10,311 nt of DNA, taken from assembly GCA_016210295.1 (NCBI GenBank), contig JACQUM010000097.1, positions 1 to 10,311 on the forward strand, read 5' to 3'. The position numbers and the translations under genes are program-made. Position 1 is the stretch's first letter, and each line of letters starts with the position of its first letter. Source of the stretch: Chloroflexota bacterium (GTDB taxonomy: Bacteria > Chloroflexota > Dehalococcoidia > UBA6926 > JACQUM01). The notes beneath the pieces were generated by a model that had not been told where the DNA came from, made no database searches, and was given only the letters and a program-made list of their open reading frames with translations. Below, in pieces: positions 1 to 5,502 of the stretch.

Positions 1-19
1 CCTTCGACCATCCCCCTGT

Positions 20-43
20 CCCCCTTCCCGGCCAGGAAGGGGG
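20..43. repeat. Perfect 9-bp inverted repeat (hairpin)
   Basis: CCCCCTTCC (20-28) and GGAAGGGGG (35-43) form a perfect 9-bp stem with a 6-nt loop. The plus strand continues into A/T-rich CAATAATTGT, not a clean T-run, and the minus strand continues into G-rich sequence. It is therefore a stable hairpin but not a textbook intrinsic terminator in either direction. It lies beyond the 3' end of dtd and may contribute to transcript ending or RNA stability. Confidence 0.5.
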
Positions 44-70
44 CAATAATTGTATCTGGGAACACCCCCA

Positions 71-85
71 TCCGCCTATGGCGGA
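71..85. repeat. Small 6-bp hairpin
   Basis: TCCGCC (71-76) pairs with GGCGGA (80-85) around a TAT loop. It stands two bases to the left of the longer hairpin at 88-116. The pair looks like a compact REP-like hairpin unit. No function can be assigned from sequence alone. Confidence 0.4.
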
Positions 86-87
86 CT

Positions 88-126
88 GCCAAAGTCCCGA
101 CCATCGGGACTCTGGCCTCTCCTTTT
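88..126 (+). terminator. Long hairpin with T-rich tail, possible rightward terminator
   Basis: GCCA-A-AGTCCCGA (88-100) pairs with TCGGGACT-C-TGGC (104-116), giving 12 base pairs with a single A/C mismatch around a CCA loop. On the plus strand it is followed by a pyrimidine-rich tail ending in TTTT (123-126). This suits a factor-independent terminator for a rightward gene lying outside the window. Read leftward from dtd the hairpin forms but no T-run follows. A REP-like repeat is the alternative explanation. Confidence 0.35.
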
Positions 127-130
127 CAGC

Positions 131-143
131 AGCCTGCTAGGCT
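131..143. repeat. Small 5-bp hairpin
   Basis: AGCCT (131-135) pairs with AGGCT (139-143) around a GCT loop, 25 bases beyond the dtd stop codon. It is the fourth inverted repeat within about 125 bases. The stem is weak, and its main interest is as part of this hairpin cluster. Confidence 0.25.
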
Positions 144-168
144 TTGGAGTCCCGCCAGGGCCTTCTCT

Positions 169-651
169 CTAGCCTTGTCCCGTTTCCGCCGAGCGCCGCG
201 AGCGCTCGCGGTCGGAGCTGTCTAACAGGATGGTCACGGGGCCATCGTTGACCAGCTCCACCTGCATGAGAGCTTGGAACCGGCCTGTCTCGACGTGGAG
301 CCCAACCGACCGCAGCCCCTCCACCACCCGGTTGATGAGAGGCGCCGCCTCGTCGGGCGAGGCGGCGTCGGTAAAGCTAGGTCGGCGCCCCTTTCGCGTC
401 TCGGCGTAGAGGGTGAACTGGCTCACCACCAAAACGCTTCCCCCCACGTCCAGGCAGGAGCGCTCGAAGTGGCTCCCCTCGGTCGGAAAGAGGCGCAGAT
501 GGGGTATCTTGTTGACGAGATAGACGGCATCGGCCTCGGTGTCGCCCCGGCGAACGCCCAAGAGGACCAGCAGGCCCGGGCCGGAATGACCTACGACCTC
601 GCCATCGACCCGAACGCGCGCCGACGAGACCCTCTGGAGAAGGGCGCGCAC
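169..651 (-). CDS. dtd: D-aminoacyl-tRNA deacylase (DTD)
   Basis: This cytoplasmic homodimeric proofreading enzyme hydrolyses D-amino acids (and glycine mischarged on tRNA-Ala) from tRNA, keeping D-residues out of protein. The 160-residue product starts RALLQRV after the initiator. It carries the SQFT motif at 77-80, which contains the catalytic-region residues of the family, and the NDGPVT Gly-cisPro motif at 135-140 that enforces chirality. Length is a little over the usual 145-150 because of a charged Ser/Arg-rich tail after about 144. The start chosen is GTG at 651-649. It shares its first G with the TAG stop of the zinc-ribbon gene, and family similarity begins exactly there; longer readings into that gene have no DTD similarity. 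The overlap implies translational coupling and shared promoter and CIRCE control. Family assignment is very secure; HrcA control is inferred. Confidence 0.96.
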   Translation of the reverse strand: MRALLQRVSSARVRVDGEVVGHSGPGLLVLLGVRRGDTEADAVYLVNKIPHLRLFPTEGSHFERSCLDVGGSVLVVSQFTLYAETRKGRRPSFTDAASPDEAAPLINRVVEGLRSVGLHVETGRFQALMQVELVNDGPVTILLDSSDRERSRRSAETGQG

Positions 652-965
652 TAGTCTTTGGCAGGACTCTCGCCGACCTGGCTGGCGGAGGGAGGCGGTG
701 CGGGCGGCGCGGTCTCCCCTTTGGCGTCCTTGGTTGCCTTCTCGTCCTGCTCGCGGTCGCGGTTGTACCAGTAGTTGCCCCGACCGCTGAGCTTCTGGTC
801 GGTGGAATAGAAACCAGAGCCCTTGAAGACAACGGTAGGAACTTGGACCACTCGGCGCGCACGTGAAGAGCACTGGGGACATGGAGCCTCGGGAGGGTCC
901 TGGAACCCCTGACGCACGTCAAAACGATGGCCGCAGGCGGCGCATCGATATTCGTAGATGGGCAT
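651..965 (-). CDS. FmdB-family putative regulatory zinc-ribbon protein
   Basis: This 104-residue protein opens with MPIYEYRC, the hallmark of the FmdB family. Its zinc ribbon is made by C8-x2-C11 and C29-x2-C32. After it comes the family's VVFKGSGFYSTD stretch (about 44-56), then a low-complexity charged and Ala/Pro-rich tail from about 70 that is probably disordered. The family is named after a formamide/urea-regulated protein; its biochemical role is not established, and the regulatory label is only a family name. The ATG at 965-963 is chosen because it starts the conserved motif and has GGAGAAGAG just upstream. An alternative ATG at 992 would lie inside the CIRCE element. It is the first gene of a two-gene operon with dtd and lies directly downstream of the promoter and HrcA operator. 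Confidence 0.9.
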   Translation of the reverse strand: MPIYEYRCAACGHRFDVRQGFQDPPEAPCPQCSSRARRVVQVPTVVFKGSGFYSTDQKLSGRGNYWYNRDREQDEKATKDAKGETAPPAPPPSASQVGESPAKD

Positions 966-978
966 CTCTTCTCCGCCA

Positions 979-1005
979 TTAGCACTCGTCATTTATGAGT
1001 GCTAA
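979..1005 (-). promoter_or_regulatory. CIRCE element, HrcA repressor operator
   Basis: TTAGCACTC (979-987), a 9-nt spacer, and GAGTGCTAA (997-1005) match the CIRCE consensus (TTAGCACTC-N9-GAGTGCTAA) without a mismatch. It sits between the minus-strand -10 box (1016-1021) and the start of the zinc-ribbon gene (965), covering the predicted transcription start and early leader. HrcA bound here would be expected to block the zinc-ribbon/dtd operon, with relief on heat shock. The rpsB promoter lies about 90 bp away and is unlikely to be the target. hrcA itself is not in the window. Confidence 0.93.
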
Positions 1006-1015
1006 ACGATAAGGA

Positions 1016-1044
1016 AGTGTATCAGGAACCACGACCGCTGTCAA
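1016..1044 (-). promoter_or_regulatory. Sigma-70-type promoter for the zinc-ribbon/dtd operon
   Basis: Read on the minus strand, a perfect -35 TTGACA (1044-1039) is followed by a 17-nt spacer and TACACT (1021-1016). TGA precedes TACACT, giving an extended -10 (TGnTAnnnT). Predicted initiation is near 1008-1010, immediately before the CIRCE element, which is the usual arrangement for HrcA-repressed promoters. Confidence 0.8.
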
Positions 1045-1092
1045 CGAAGGCGCCCGACCTCCGGAAGACGGGGAGGCCTTAGACTCCAAACG

Positions 1093-1121
1093 TTGTGGGC
1101 CCGACGTTCGGGTGCTATACT
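1093..1121 (+). promoter_or_regulatory. Promoter for rpsB and the downstream cluster
   Basis: TTGTGG (1093-1098), a 17-nt spacer and TATACT (1116-1121) form a plausible sigma-70-type promoter. TGC just before the hexamer makes it an extended -10. Predicted initiation is near 1128, leaving a leader of only about 17 nt before the rpsB ATG. There is therefore little room for the S2-binding autoregulatory leader known in other bacteria, unless a promoter further upstream is also used. Confidence 0.65.
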
Positions 1122-1144
1122 ATCATCGATTTGGAAGGGGGACC

Positions 1145-1942
1145 ATGGCAGAAGAGCTCAAAGAGAAGACGGAAATATCCCAGCCCGATCAACCGCCGGC
1201 GGGCCCCACCGCATTGACGATGAAGGCCCTCCTGGAAGCGGGTGTCCACTTCGGGCATCAGACCCGGCGCTGGCACCCACAGATGAAGCCATATATCTTC
1301 ACCCAGCGCAACGGCATCCACATCATCGACCTCCAGCGCACCATGGTCCTGCTAGAGCAGGCTTGCGTCTTTGCTCAAGACCTCGTTGCCAGCGGCAAGG
1401 AGGTCCTCTTCCTGGGGACAAAGAAGCAGGCCCAGGAAACGGTCCAGGCAGAGGCGACACGGTGCGGCATGCACTATGTGAACGTTCGCTGGCTAGGGGG
1501 GACCCTCACTAACTTCGCCACCATCCAGGCGCGGATCGACTATTTGGCGCGTCTGGAGAACCGCAAGGCCAGAGGCGAGTTCGAGCTTCTGCCCAAGAAA
1601 GAGGCGCTGGAGCTGGAGAAGGAGATCACTAAGCTGAACCGGCACTTCGGCGGCATCAAGACCATGACCCACCTTCCCGGCGCCCTCTACATCATCGACA
1701 CCACCAAGGAGAGGATCGCCGTCCAGGAGGCCCAGAAAACGGGCATCCCGGTGGTGGCCATCGCCGACACCGACTGTGAAGTCAACGTGATCCAATACCC
1801 CATCCCGGGAAACGACGACGCCATCCGCTCTATTCGGCTCATCACAGGCCGCATCGCCGATGCCGCGCTGGCTGGCCTGGCGGAGCGGCAACGTCGCCTC
1901 GAGGAGCCTGCCCCCGCGATGGCGGGGGAGGACCGGCGCTAA
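1145..1942 (+). CDS. rpsB: 30S ribosomal protein S2
   Basis: S2 is a structural protein of the small ribosomal subunit, joining late in assembly. The 265-residue product has the family signature GVHFGHQTRRWHPQMKPYIF at 33-52, RWLGGTLTN at 115-123, and PGALYIIDTTKE through VVAIADTDCEVNVIQYPIPGND at about 178-224. The start is ATG 1145, with GGAAGGGGG upstream. This leaves about 25 extra residues before the usual beginning (MKALLEAGVHFGHQ), acidic and Pro-rich and probably flexible. The C-terminal tail is short and charged. tsf follows after 65 bp, the standard rpsB–tsf pairing. A GC-rich hairpin within the last codons (1911-1928) lacks a T-run. Identification is unambiguous; the exact N-terminus is slightly less certain. 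Confidence 0.97.
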   Translation: MAEELKEKTEISQPDQPPAGPTALTMKALLEAGVHFGHQTRRWHPQMKPYIFTQRNGIHIIDLQRTMVLLEQACVFAQDLVASGKEVLFLGTKKQAQETVQAEATRCGMHYVNVRWLGGTLTNFATIQARIDYLARLENRKARGEFELLPKKEALELEKEITKLNRHFGGIKTMTHLPGALYIIDTTKERIAVQEAQKTGIPVVAIADTDCEVNVIQYPIPGNDDAIRSIRLITGRIADAALAGLAERQRRLEEPAPAMAGEDRR

Positions 1943-2007
1943 AGCCTCCAGACGATTCCCCTCCTTCGTATCGCGATCTACCTGGACAGGGAAACAAAGG
2001 AGTCATC

Positions 2008-2511
2008 ATGGCTATCTCCACGGAAGCGATACGGGCCCTCCGCGAGGAGACCGGGGCTGGGATCATGGACTGCAAGCGGGCCCTGGAAGAGGCGGGGGGC
2101 GACTCCGCCAAGGCCAAGGAGTTGCTCCGGCAAAAGGGCCTCGCCCTGGCGGCCAAGAAGGCAGAGCGCGCTGCCAACCAGGGCCTTGTAGAGGCGTACG
2201 TCCATGGTGGGGGACGCATCGGCGTCCTTGTGGAGGTGAACTGCGAGACCGACTTCGTGGCCCGGACCCTGGAGTTCAAAGAGTTAGCCCATGACCTGGC
2301 CCTCCAGATCGCCGCCATGGCCCCCCAGGTGGTGGACGACGAGACGGCTTTGGACGACCTGGACATCAGCCGCGGCGAGCCCCGCCTCCTCTATCAGCCC
2401 TTCATCCGTGACCCCAGCAAGACCGTCCGCCAGGTGATGACGGACGTAGTCGCTCGCGTCGGAGAGAACATTCGCGTCCGACGGTTCACGCGCTTCGAAC
2501 TGGGCTCCTGA
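2008..2511 (+). CDS. tsf: Translation elongation factor Ts (short form)
   Basis: EF-Ts is the nucleotide-exchange factor that releases GDP from EF-Tu. Residues 1-55 form the UBA-like N-terminal domain (ALREETGAGIMDCKRALEEAGGD). CETDFVAR at 79-86 is the core signature that contacts EF-Tu. The C-terminal segment (about 128-165, with PFIRDPSKTVRQ and GENIRVRRFTRFELG) is typical of the family. At 167 residues it is far shorter than the E. coli protein (about 283), lacking one core repeat and the coiled-coil, as in Thermus-type short EF-Ts. The start has AAAGGAG (1996-2002) 5 nt upstream. It is separated from rpsB by 65 bp with no obvious promoter or terminator, and from pyrH by 8 nt. Confidence 0.96.
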   Translation: MAISTEAIRALREETGAGIMDCKRALEEAGGDSAKAKELLRQKGLALAAKKAERAANQGLVEAYVHGGGRIGVLVEVNCETDFVARTLEFKELAHDLALQIAAMAPQVVDDETALDDLDISRGEPRLLYQPFIRDPSKTVRQVMTDVVARVGENIRVRRFTRFELGS

Positions 2512-2519
2512 GGACCCCC

Positions 2520-3281
2520 ATGGACAGACCCCGGTACAAGCGGGTCCTCCTCAAGATCAGCGGGGAATCGCTGACCGGCGGCAAGGGTTTCGGCATCGAC
2601 TTCCCCACCGTTCGAAACATCGCAGCGTATCTCCAACGTCTCACCGAGCGAGGCATCGAGCTGGCCATCGTAGTCGGTGGGGGAAACTTCTGGCGAGGGC
2701 AGACAGCCGAGAAGAACGGCATGGACCAGGCGACCGCCGACTACGCCGGGATGCTCGCGACCATCATCAACGCTCTCGCTCTTCAGGACGCGCTGGAGAA
2801 GTGCAATGTCCCCACGCGGGTCCAGACCGCTGTCTCCGTTCAGGCGGTCGCTGAGCCGTACATTCGCCGGCGGGCCATCCGGCACCTGGAGAAAGGCCGC
2901 GTGGTCATCTTCGCCGGCGGGACGGGGAACCCTTTCATGACCACTGATACTGCCGCCGCCCTTCGCACCATCGAGATCGATGCCGAGGTGCTCCTGATGG
3001 CGAAGAACCAGGTGGACGGCGTCTACGACGCCGACCCGCGCCTCCATCCGGAGGCCCGGCGCTACGATCGGCTCACCCATATTGAAGCGCTGAACAACCG
3101 CCTCGGCATCATGGACAGCACCGCTCTCTCCCTGTGCATGGACAACAAGCTCGACATCATCGTATTTGACCTCTTTGCTCCCCATAGCCTGGAGCGGATC
3201 ATCTTCGAGGGCGAGCATATAGGCACCCTGGTCACTAGTCGCGTCTCGCCCGGGTCCGGCGCGGCAGGAGGTAAAGGATGA
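2520..3281 (+). CDS. pyrH: UMP kinase
   Basis: This enzyme phosphorylates UMP to UDP with ATP, feeding pyrimidine nucleotide, RNA and cell-wall precursor synthesis. It is a hexameric cytoplasmic member of the amino-acid-kinase fold. The 253-residue product shows LLKISGES at 10-17, the glycine-rich GGGNFWRG at 53-60, GGTGNPFMTTDTAAALR at 133-149, the nucleotide-site region AKNQVDGVYDADP at 161-173, and the late FDLF motif. Length is slightly above typical (about 240) because of a Gly/Ser-rich tail. The ATG lies 8 nt after the tsf stop, and the TGAGGA around that stop serves as the ribosome-binding site. Its stop overlaps the frr start (ATGA), indicating translational coupling. Confidence 0.97.
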   Translation: MDRPRYKRVLLKISGESLTGGKGFGIDFPTVRNIAAYLQRLTERGIELAIVVGGGNFWRGQTAEKNGMDQATADYAGMLATIINALALQDALEKCNVPTRVQTAVSVQAVAEPYIRRRAIRHLEKGRVVIFAGGTGNPFMTTDTAAALRTIEIDAEVLLMAKNQVDGVYDADPRLHPEARRYDRLTHIEALNNRLGIMDSTALSLCMDNKLDIIVFDLFAPHSLERIIFEGEHIGTLVTSRVSPGSGAAGGKG

Positions 3282-3835
3282 TCGAAGAGACCCTGAAAGA
3301 CGCCGAAGGGCGGATGAAGAAGACAGAGGAGGTGCTCCGCCGGGAGCTCGCCACCGTTCGAACGGGCCGTGCAAGCCCCGCCCTCCTGGAGGGGACCACC
3401 GTCGACTACTACGGGACACCGACGCCCCTCAACCAGCTCGCCGGCATCACGGCCCCGGAGCCGCACCTGGTGGTGGTCCAACCGTGGGACAAGGGTTCCA
3501 TCCCGGCCATCGAGAAGGGGATCCTGAAATCGGACCTGGGCCTCACTCCCTCCAACGACGGCTCGGTGATCCGCCTGCCCATCCCCGCGCTGACGGAGCA
3601 GCGTCGCAAGGAACTGGTCCGTCTCGTCCACAAACGGGTGGAGGAGGACAGAGTCGCCCTCCGGAACGTCCGCCGGGATGCCCTGGAGCACCTCCGCCGC
3701 GCCCTCAAGAACAAGGAGATCTCCGAGGACGAGGAGCGGCGAGCCCAGGAGAGGCTGGAGAGGCTGACGGAGAAAGCCATCGTCGAGGTTGATAAGGTGG
3801 GAGAGCTCAAAGAGGCCGAGATCCTGGAGATCTGA
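3278..3835 (+). CDS. frr: Ribosome recycling factor
   Basis: RRF, with EF-G, splits the post-termination ribosome so that subunits can be reused. The 185-residue length matches the family. RTGRASPALLEGTTVDYYG at 28-46 followed by TPLNQLAGI is the classic signature. Residues about 105-185 are highly charged, consistent with the long three-helix bundle (domain I) that frames the small beta domain at about 30-105. The start ATG overlaps the pyrH stop as ATGA, with AGGAGGTAAAGG just upstream inside pyrH. uppS begins 18 nt later. No anomalies seen. Confidence 0.97.
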   Translation: MIEETLKDAEGRMKKTEEVLRRELATVRTGRASPALLEGTTVDYYGTPTPLNQLAGITAPEPHLVVVQPWDKGSIPAIEKGILKSDLGLTPSNDGSVIRLPIPALTEQRRKELVRLVHKRVEEDRVALRNVRRDALEHLRRALKNKEISEDEERRAQERLERLTEKAIVEVDKVGELKEAEILEI

Positions 3836-3853
3836 GGGGTTCCCAGAGAAACC

Positions 3854-4576
3854 GTGGCTCCCCCCGCTCCATCCCCGCGCCCCCTCCCAACCCACGTGGC
3901 CATCATCATGGACGGCAACGGCCGGTGGGCAACCCAGCGCGGACTCCCTCGTCTGGAAGGCCACCGAGTGGGGACGGAGAACATCCGCCGCATCGTGCGG
4001 ACCTTCGCCGAGCGCTCCATCCCCTACCTCACCCTCTATGCCTTCTCCACGGAGAACTGGTCTCGCCCTCCAGAGGAGGTGGGGGGCCTCTTCCGCCTCC
4101 TGGGCGAAGCGGTAAGCAGAGAGGTGCAGGGCCTCCATCGGGAGGGAGTCCGCCTCCGCCACATCGGCAGGCTGGAGCGCCTCCCGGAGGAGCTCCAGCG
4201 CCAGATCCGCCACGCCATTTCCCTGACCCAGGAGAACCGGGGCCTGACCCTCTGCCTGGCCTTCGACTACGGCGGCCGGGACGAAATCGTGGATGCGGTG
4301 CAGGCTCTCCTGAAGAAAGGCGTTGCCCCCGAGGAGGTGACCGCAGAGGCCCTGCGGCAGCACCTCTACGCCCCCGACATCCCCGACCCCGACCTCATCG
4401 TCCGCACGGCCGGCGAGATGCGCCTGAGCAACTTCCTCCTCTGGCAGGCGGCCTATGCGGAGTACTACTCGACGCCCGTCCTCTGGCCCGACTTCGGGCC
4501 GCAGGAGGTGGAGAAGGCCCTGGCAGCCTACACCGCTCGCCAGCGCCGTTTCGGCGCCCTGGGCGCCGAGGGTTAG
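3854..4576 (+). CDS. uppS: Isoprenyl (undecaprenyl) diphosphate synthase
   Basis: This cis-prenyltransferase extends farnesyl diphosphate with isopentenyl diphosphate to make the lipid carrier of cell-wall synthesis. The 240-residue product has HVAIIMDGNGRWA at 14-26, including the Mg-binding Asp20. It also has GHRVG at 36-40, LYAFSTENW at 61-69, FDYGGRDEI at 137-145, and RTAGEMRLSNFLLWQ at 184-198 followed by the conserved LWPDF. The start is taken as GTG 3854: no ATG lies between the frr stop and the first conserved block except the one inside the MDGNG motif. The ribosome-binding site is weak (GAGGGG overlapping the frr stop), suggesting partial coupling to frr. Chain length of the product, and whether it is undecaprenyl, cannot be read from sequence. 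It overlaps neither neighbour; cdsA begins one base after its stop. Confidence 0.95.
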   Translation: MAPPAPSPRPLPTHVAIIMDGNGRWATQRGLPRLEGHRVGTENIRRIVRTFAERSIPYLTLYAFSTENWSRPPEEVGGLFRLLGEAVSREVQGLHREGVRLRHIGRLERLPEELQRQIRHAISLTQENRGLTLCLAFDYGGRDEIVDAVQALLKKGVAPEEVTAEALRQHLYAPDIPDPDLIVRTAGEMRLSNFLLWQAAYAEYYSTPVLWPDFGPQEVEKALAAYTARQRRFGALGAEG

Positions 4577-4577
4577 A

Positions 4578-5405
4578 GTGGGCGCCTCGCCGTCGGGGAG
4601 CCTCCGCCTCCGAGTCCTGAGCGCCGCCGTCGGGCTGCCCCTCCTCCTTCTGGCGGTATGGGTCGGCGGCACCGTCCTATTCGTCCTCACGAGCCTGGTG
4701 GCCCTGGCGGCTCTGTGGGAGTTCCGCCGCCTGGCGGCTCCCTCGGGCCCTCTTGCAACGCTGTTTGCCGGACCCGCCATCCTCCTCCTGCTGGAGGAGG
4801 CGTGGCTGGGGACGGCGGCGGAGTCCCTGGGCCCCATCCTGGCCGGGCTGTTCCTTGGTAGCCTGGCCTTCTACCTCCTGTGGGCGGCCCTGCGTCCCCC
4901 CCAGGGCAACCTGCTGGCAGGATGGGCCCTCAGCGTGACAGCCGTCCTCTACATCGGGGGGCTGCTGAGCTATGGGTTCCGACTGCGTGGACTGGAGCAG
5001 GGATTCTCCTGGCTGCTCCTCAGCCTGCTGGTCACCTTCGCCTCCGATACAGGGGCCTACTTCATGGGACGGGCCCTCGGGCGGCACAAGATGGCGCCCC
5101 GACTGAGCCCGGGGAAGACCTGGGAGGGGGCGTTGGGAGGGCTCGTCGCCGCCGGCGCGGCCTGCGCCCTGCTCGTCTACCTGTTCGCTCTGGGACCTCC
5201 TCCGCTGGTAGGGGCGGGGCTGGGCATCATACTCTCCGTGGCCGCCCAACTGGGCGACCTGGCGGAGTCGTTCATCAAGCGGGCGGCGGGCGCCAAGGAG
5301 GCGGGGGGACTCATCCCCGGCCATGGCGGGGTCCTGGACCGGCTGGACTCCCTCCTCTTCGTCTTCCCTGTGCTCTACTACGCCGTGGCGTGGGGAGTAG
5401 TATAA
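4578..5405 (+). CDS. cdsA: Phosphatidate cytidylyltransferase (CDP-diglyceride synthase)
   Basis: CdsA joins CTP and phosphatidic acid to give CDP-diacylglycerol, the precursor of acidic and amine phospholipids, in the cytoplasmic membrane. The 275-residue product is strongly hydrophobic, with about eight membrane segments. The catalytic half has SDTGAYFMGR at 156-165, SPGKTWEG at 177-184, GDLAESFIKR at 226-235 and PGHGGVLDRLDS at 247-258. The usual KD of the family signature (KRxxxxKD) reads KE here (K240-E241), a conservative change. The start is GTG 4578, one base after the uppS stop, with GAGGG upstream inside uppS. A longer in-frame reading from 4455 would overlap uppS with unrelated Arg/Pro-rich residues and is rejected. 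After the stop the compact operon is interrupted by a 97-nt gap leading to the foreign-looking ATPase gene. Confidence 0.95.
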   Translation: MGASPSGSLRLRVLSAAVGLPLLLLAVWVGGTVLFVLTSLVALAALWEFRRLAAPSGPLATLFAGPAILLLLEEAWLGTAAESLGPILAGLFLGSLAFYLLWAALRPPQGNLLAGWALSVTAVLYIGGLLSYGFRLRGLEQGFSWLLLSLLVTFASDTGAYFMGRALGRHKMAPRLSPGKTWEGALGGLVAAGAACALLVYLFALGPPPLVGAGLGIILSVAAQLGDLAESFIKRAAGAKEAGGLIPGHGGVLDRLDSLLFVFPVLYYAVAWGVV

Positions 5406-5444
5406 GAAGCATCTCCCCCGCGCCCTAGCACCGACTCTAGTTTC

Positions 5445-5472
5445 TCTGGGAATTAGAAGCAACCAGCGATAA
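5445..5472 (+). repeat. Left copy of imperfect direct repeat flanking the ATPase gene
   Basis: This stretch, including AGAAGCAACCAGCGATAA (5455-5472), aligns with 6792-6818 just before dxr (AGGAGCAAAAAGGGATAA at 6801-6818). Agreement is 14/18 in the core and 21/27 over the longer span, with a 1-nt gap. The left copy lies 31 bases before the ATPase start codon and does not serve as its ribosome-binding site. It may be a relic of the ancestral dxr leader or a recombination site. Confidence 0.5.
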
Positions 5473-5502
5473 AGGCAAGGTGTAGTTGTTCAGGAGGAAG
5501 CG

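Noticed and set aside
966..992. Upstream ATG (992-990) for the zinc-ribbon gene
   Set aside because: It falls in the CIRCE spacer and lacks a good ribosome-binding site, while the conserved FmdB N-terminus starts at 965 behind GGAGAAGAG.
1911..1928. GC-rich hairpin (CCCCCGC/GCGGGGG) as a terminator after rpsB
   Set aside because: It lies within the last rpsB codons and has no following T-run, so attenuation is possible but unsupported.
2394..3419. Minus-strand open frame (341 codons) opposite tsf, pyrH and frr
   Set aside because: No family similarity, and it crosses several real genes in the opposite direction.
4455..4577. Longer cdsA start inside uppS
   Set aside because: The extra residues are Arg/Pro-rich out-of-frame uppS sequence. 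GTG 4578 has a ribosome-binding site and directly precedes the hydrophobic CdsA N-terminus.
3062..4837. Long minus-strand open frame (591 codons) opposite pyrH, frr, uppS and cdsA
   Set aside because: All four plus-strand genes carry unmistakable family motifs. The antisense frame has no recognisable domain and is expected from high third-position G+C.
5437..5456. Hairpin after cdsA (CTAGTTTC/GGAATTAG) as a terminator
   Set aside because: It needs two G-U pairs and is followed by AAGCAACC instead of T residues, so termination before the ATPase gene is not supported.
5406..5502. Dedicated promoter for the ATPase gene
   Set aside because: Candidates such as GATAAA (5468-5473) have no acceptable -35 at the right distance; read-through from the operon remains equally likely.
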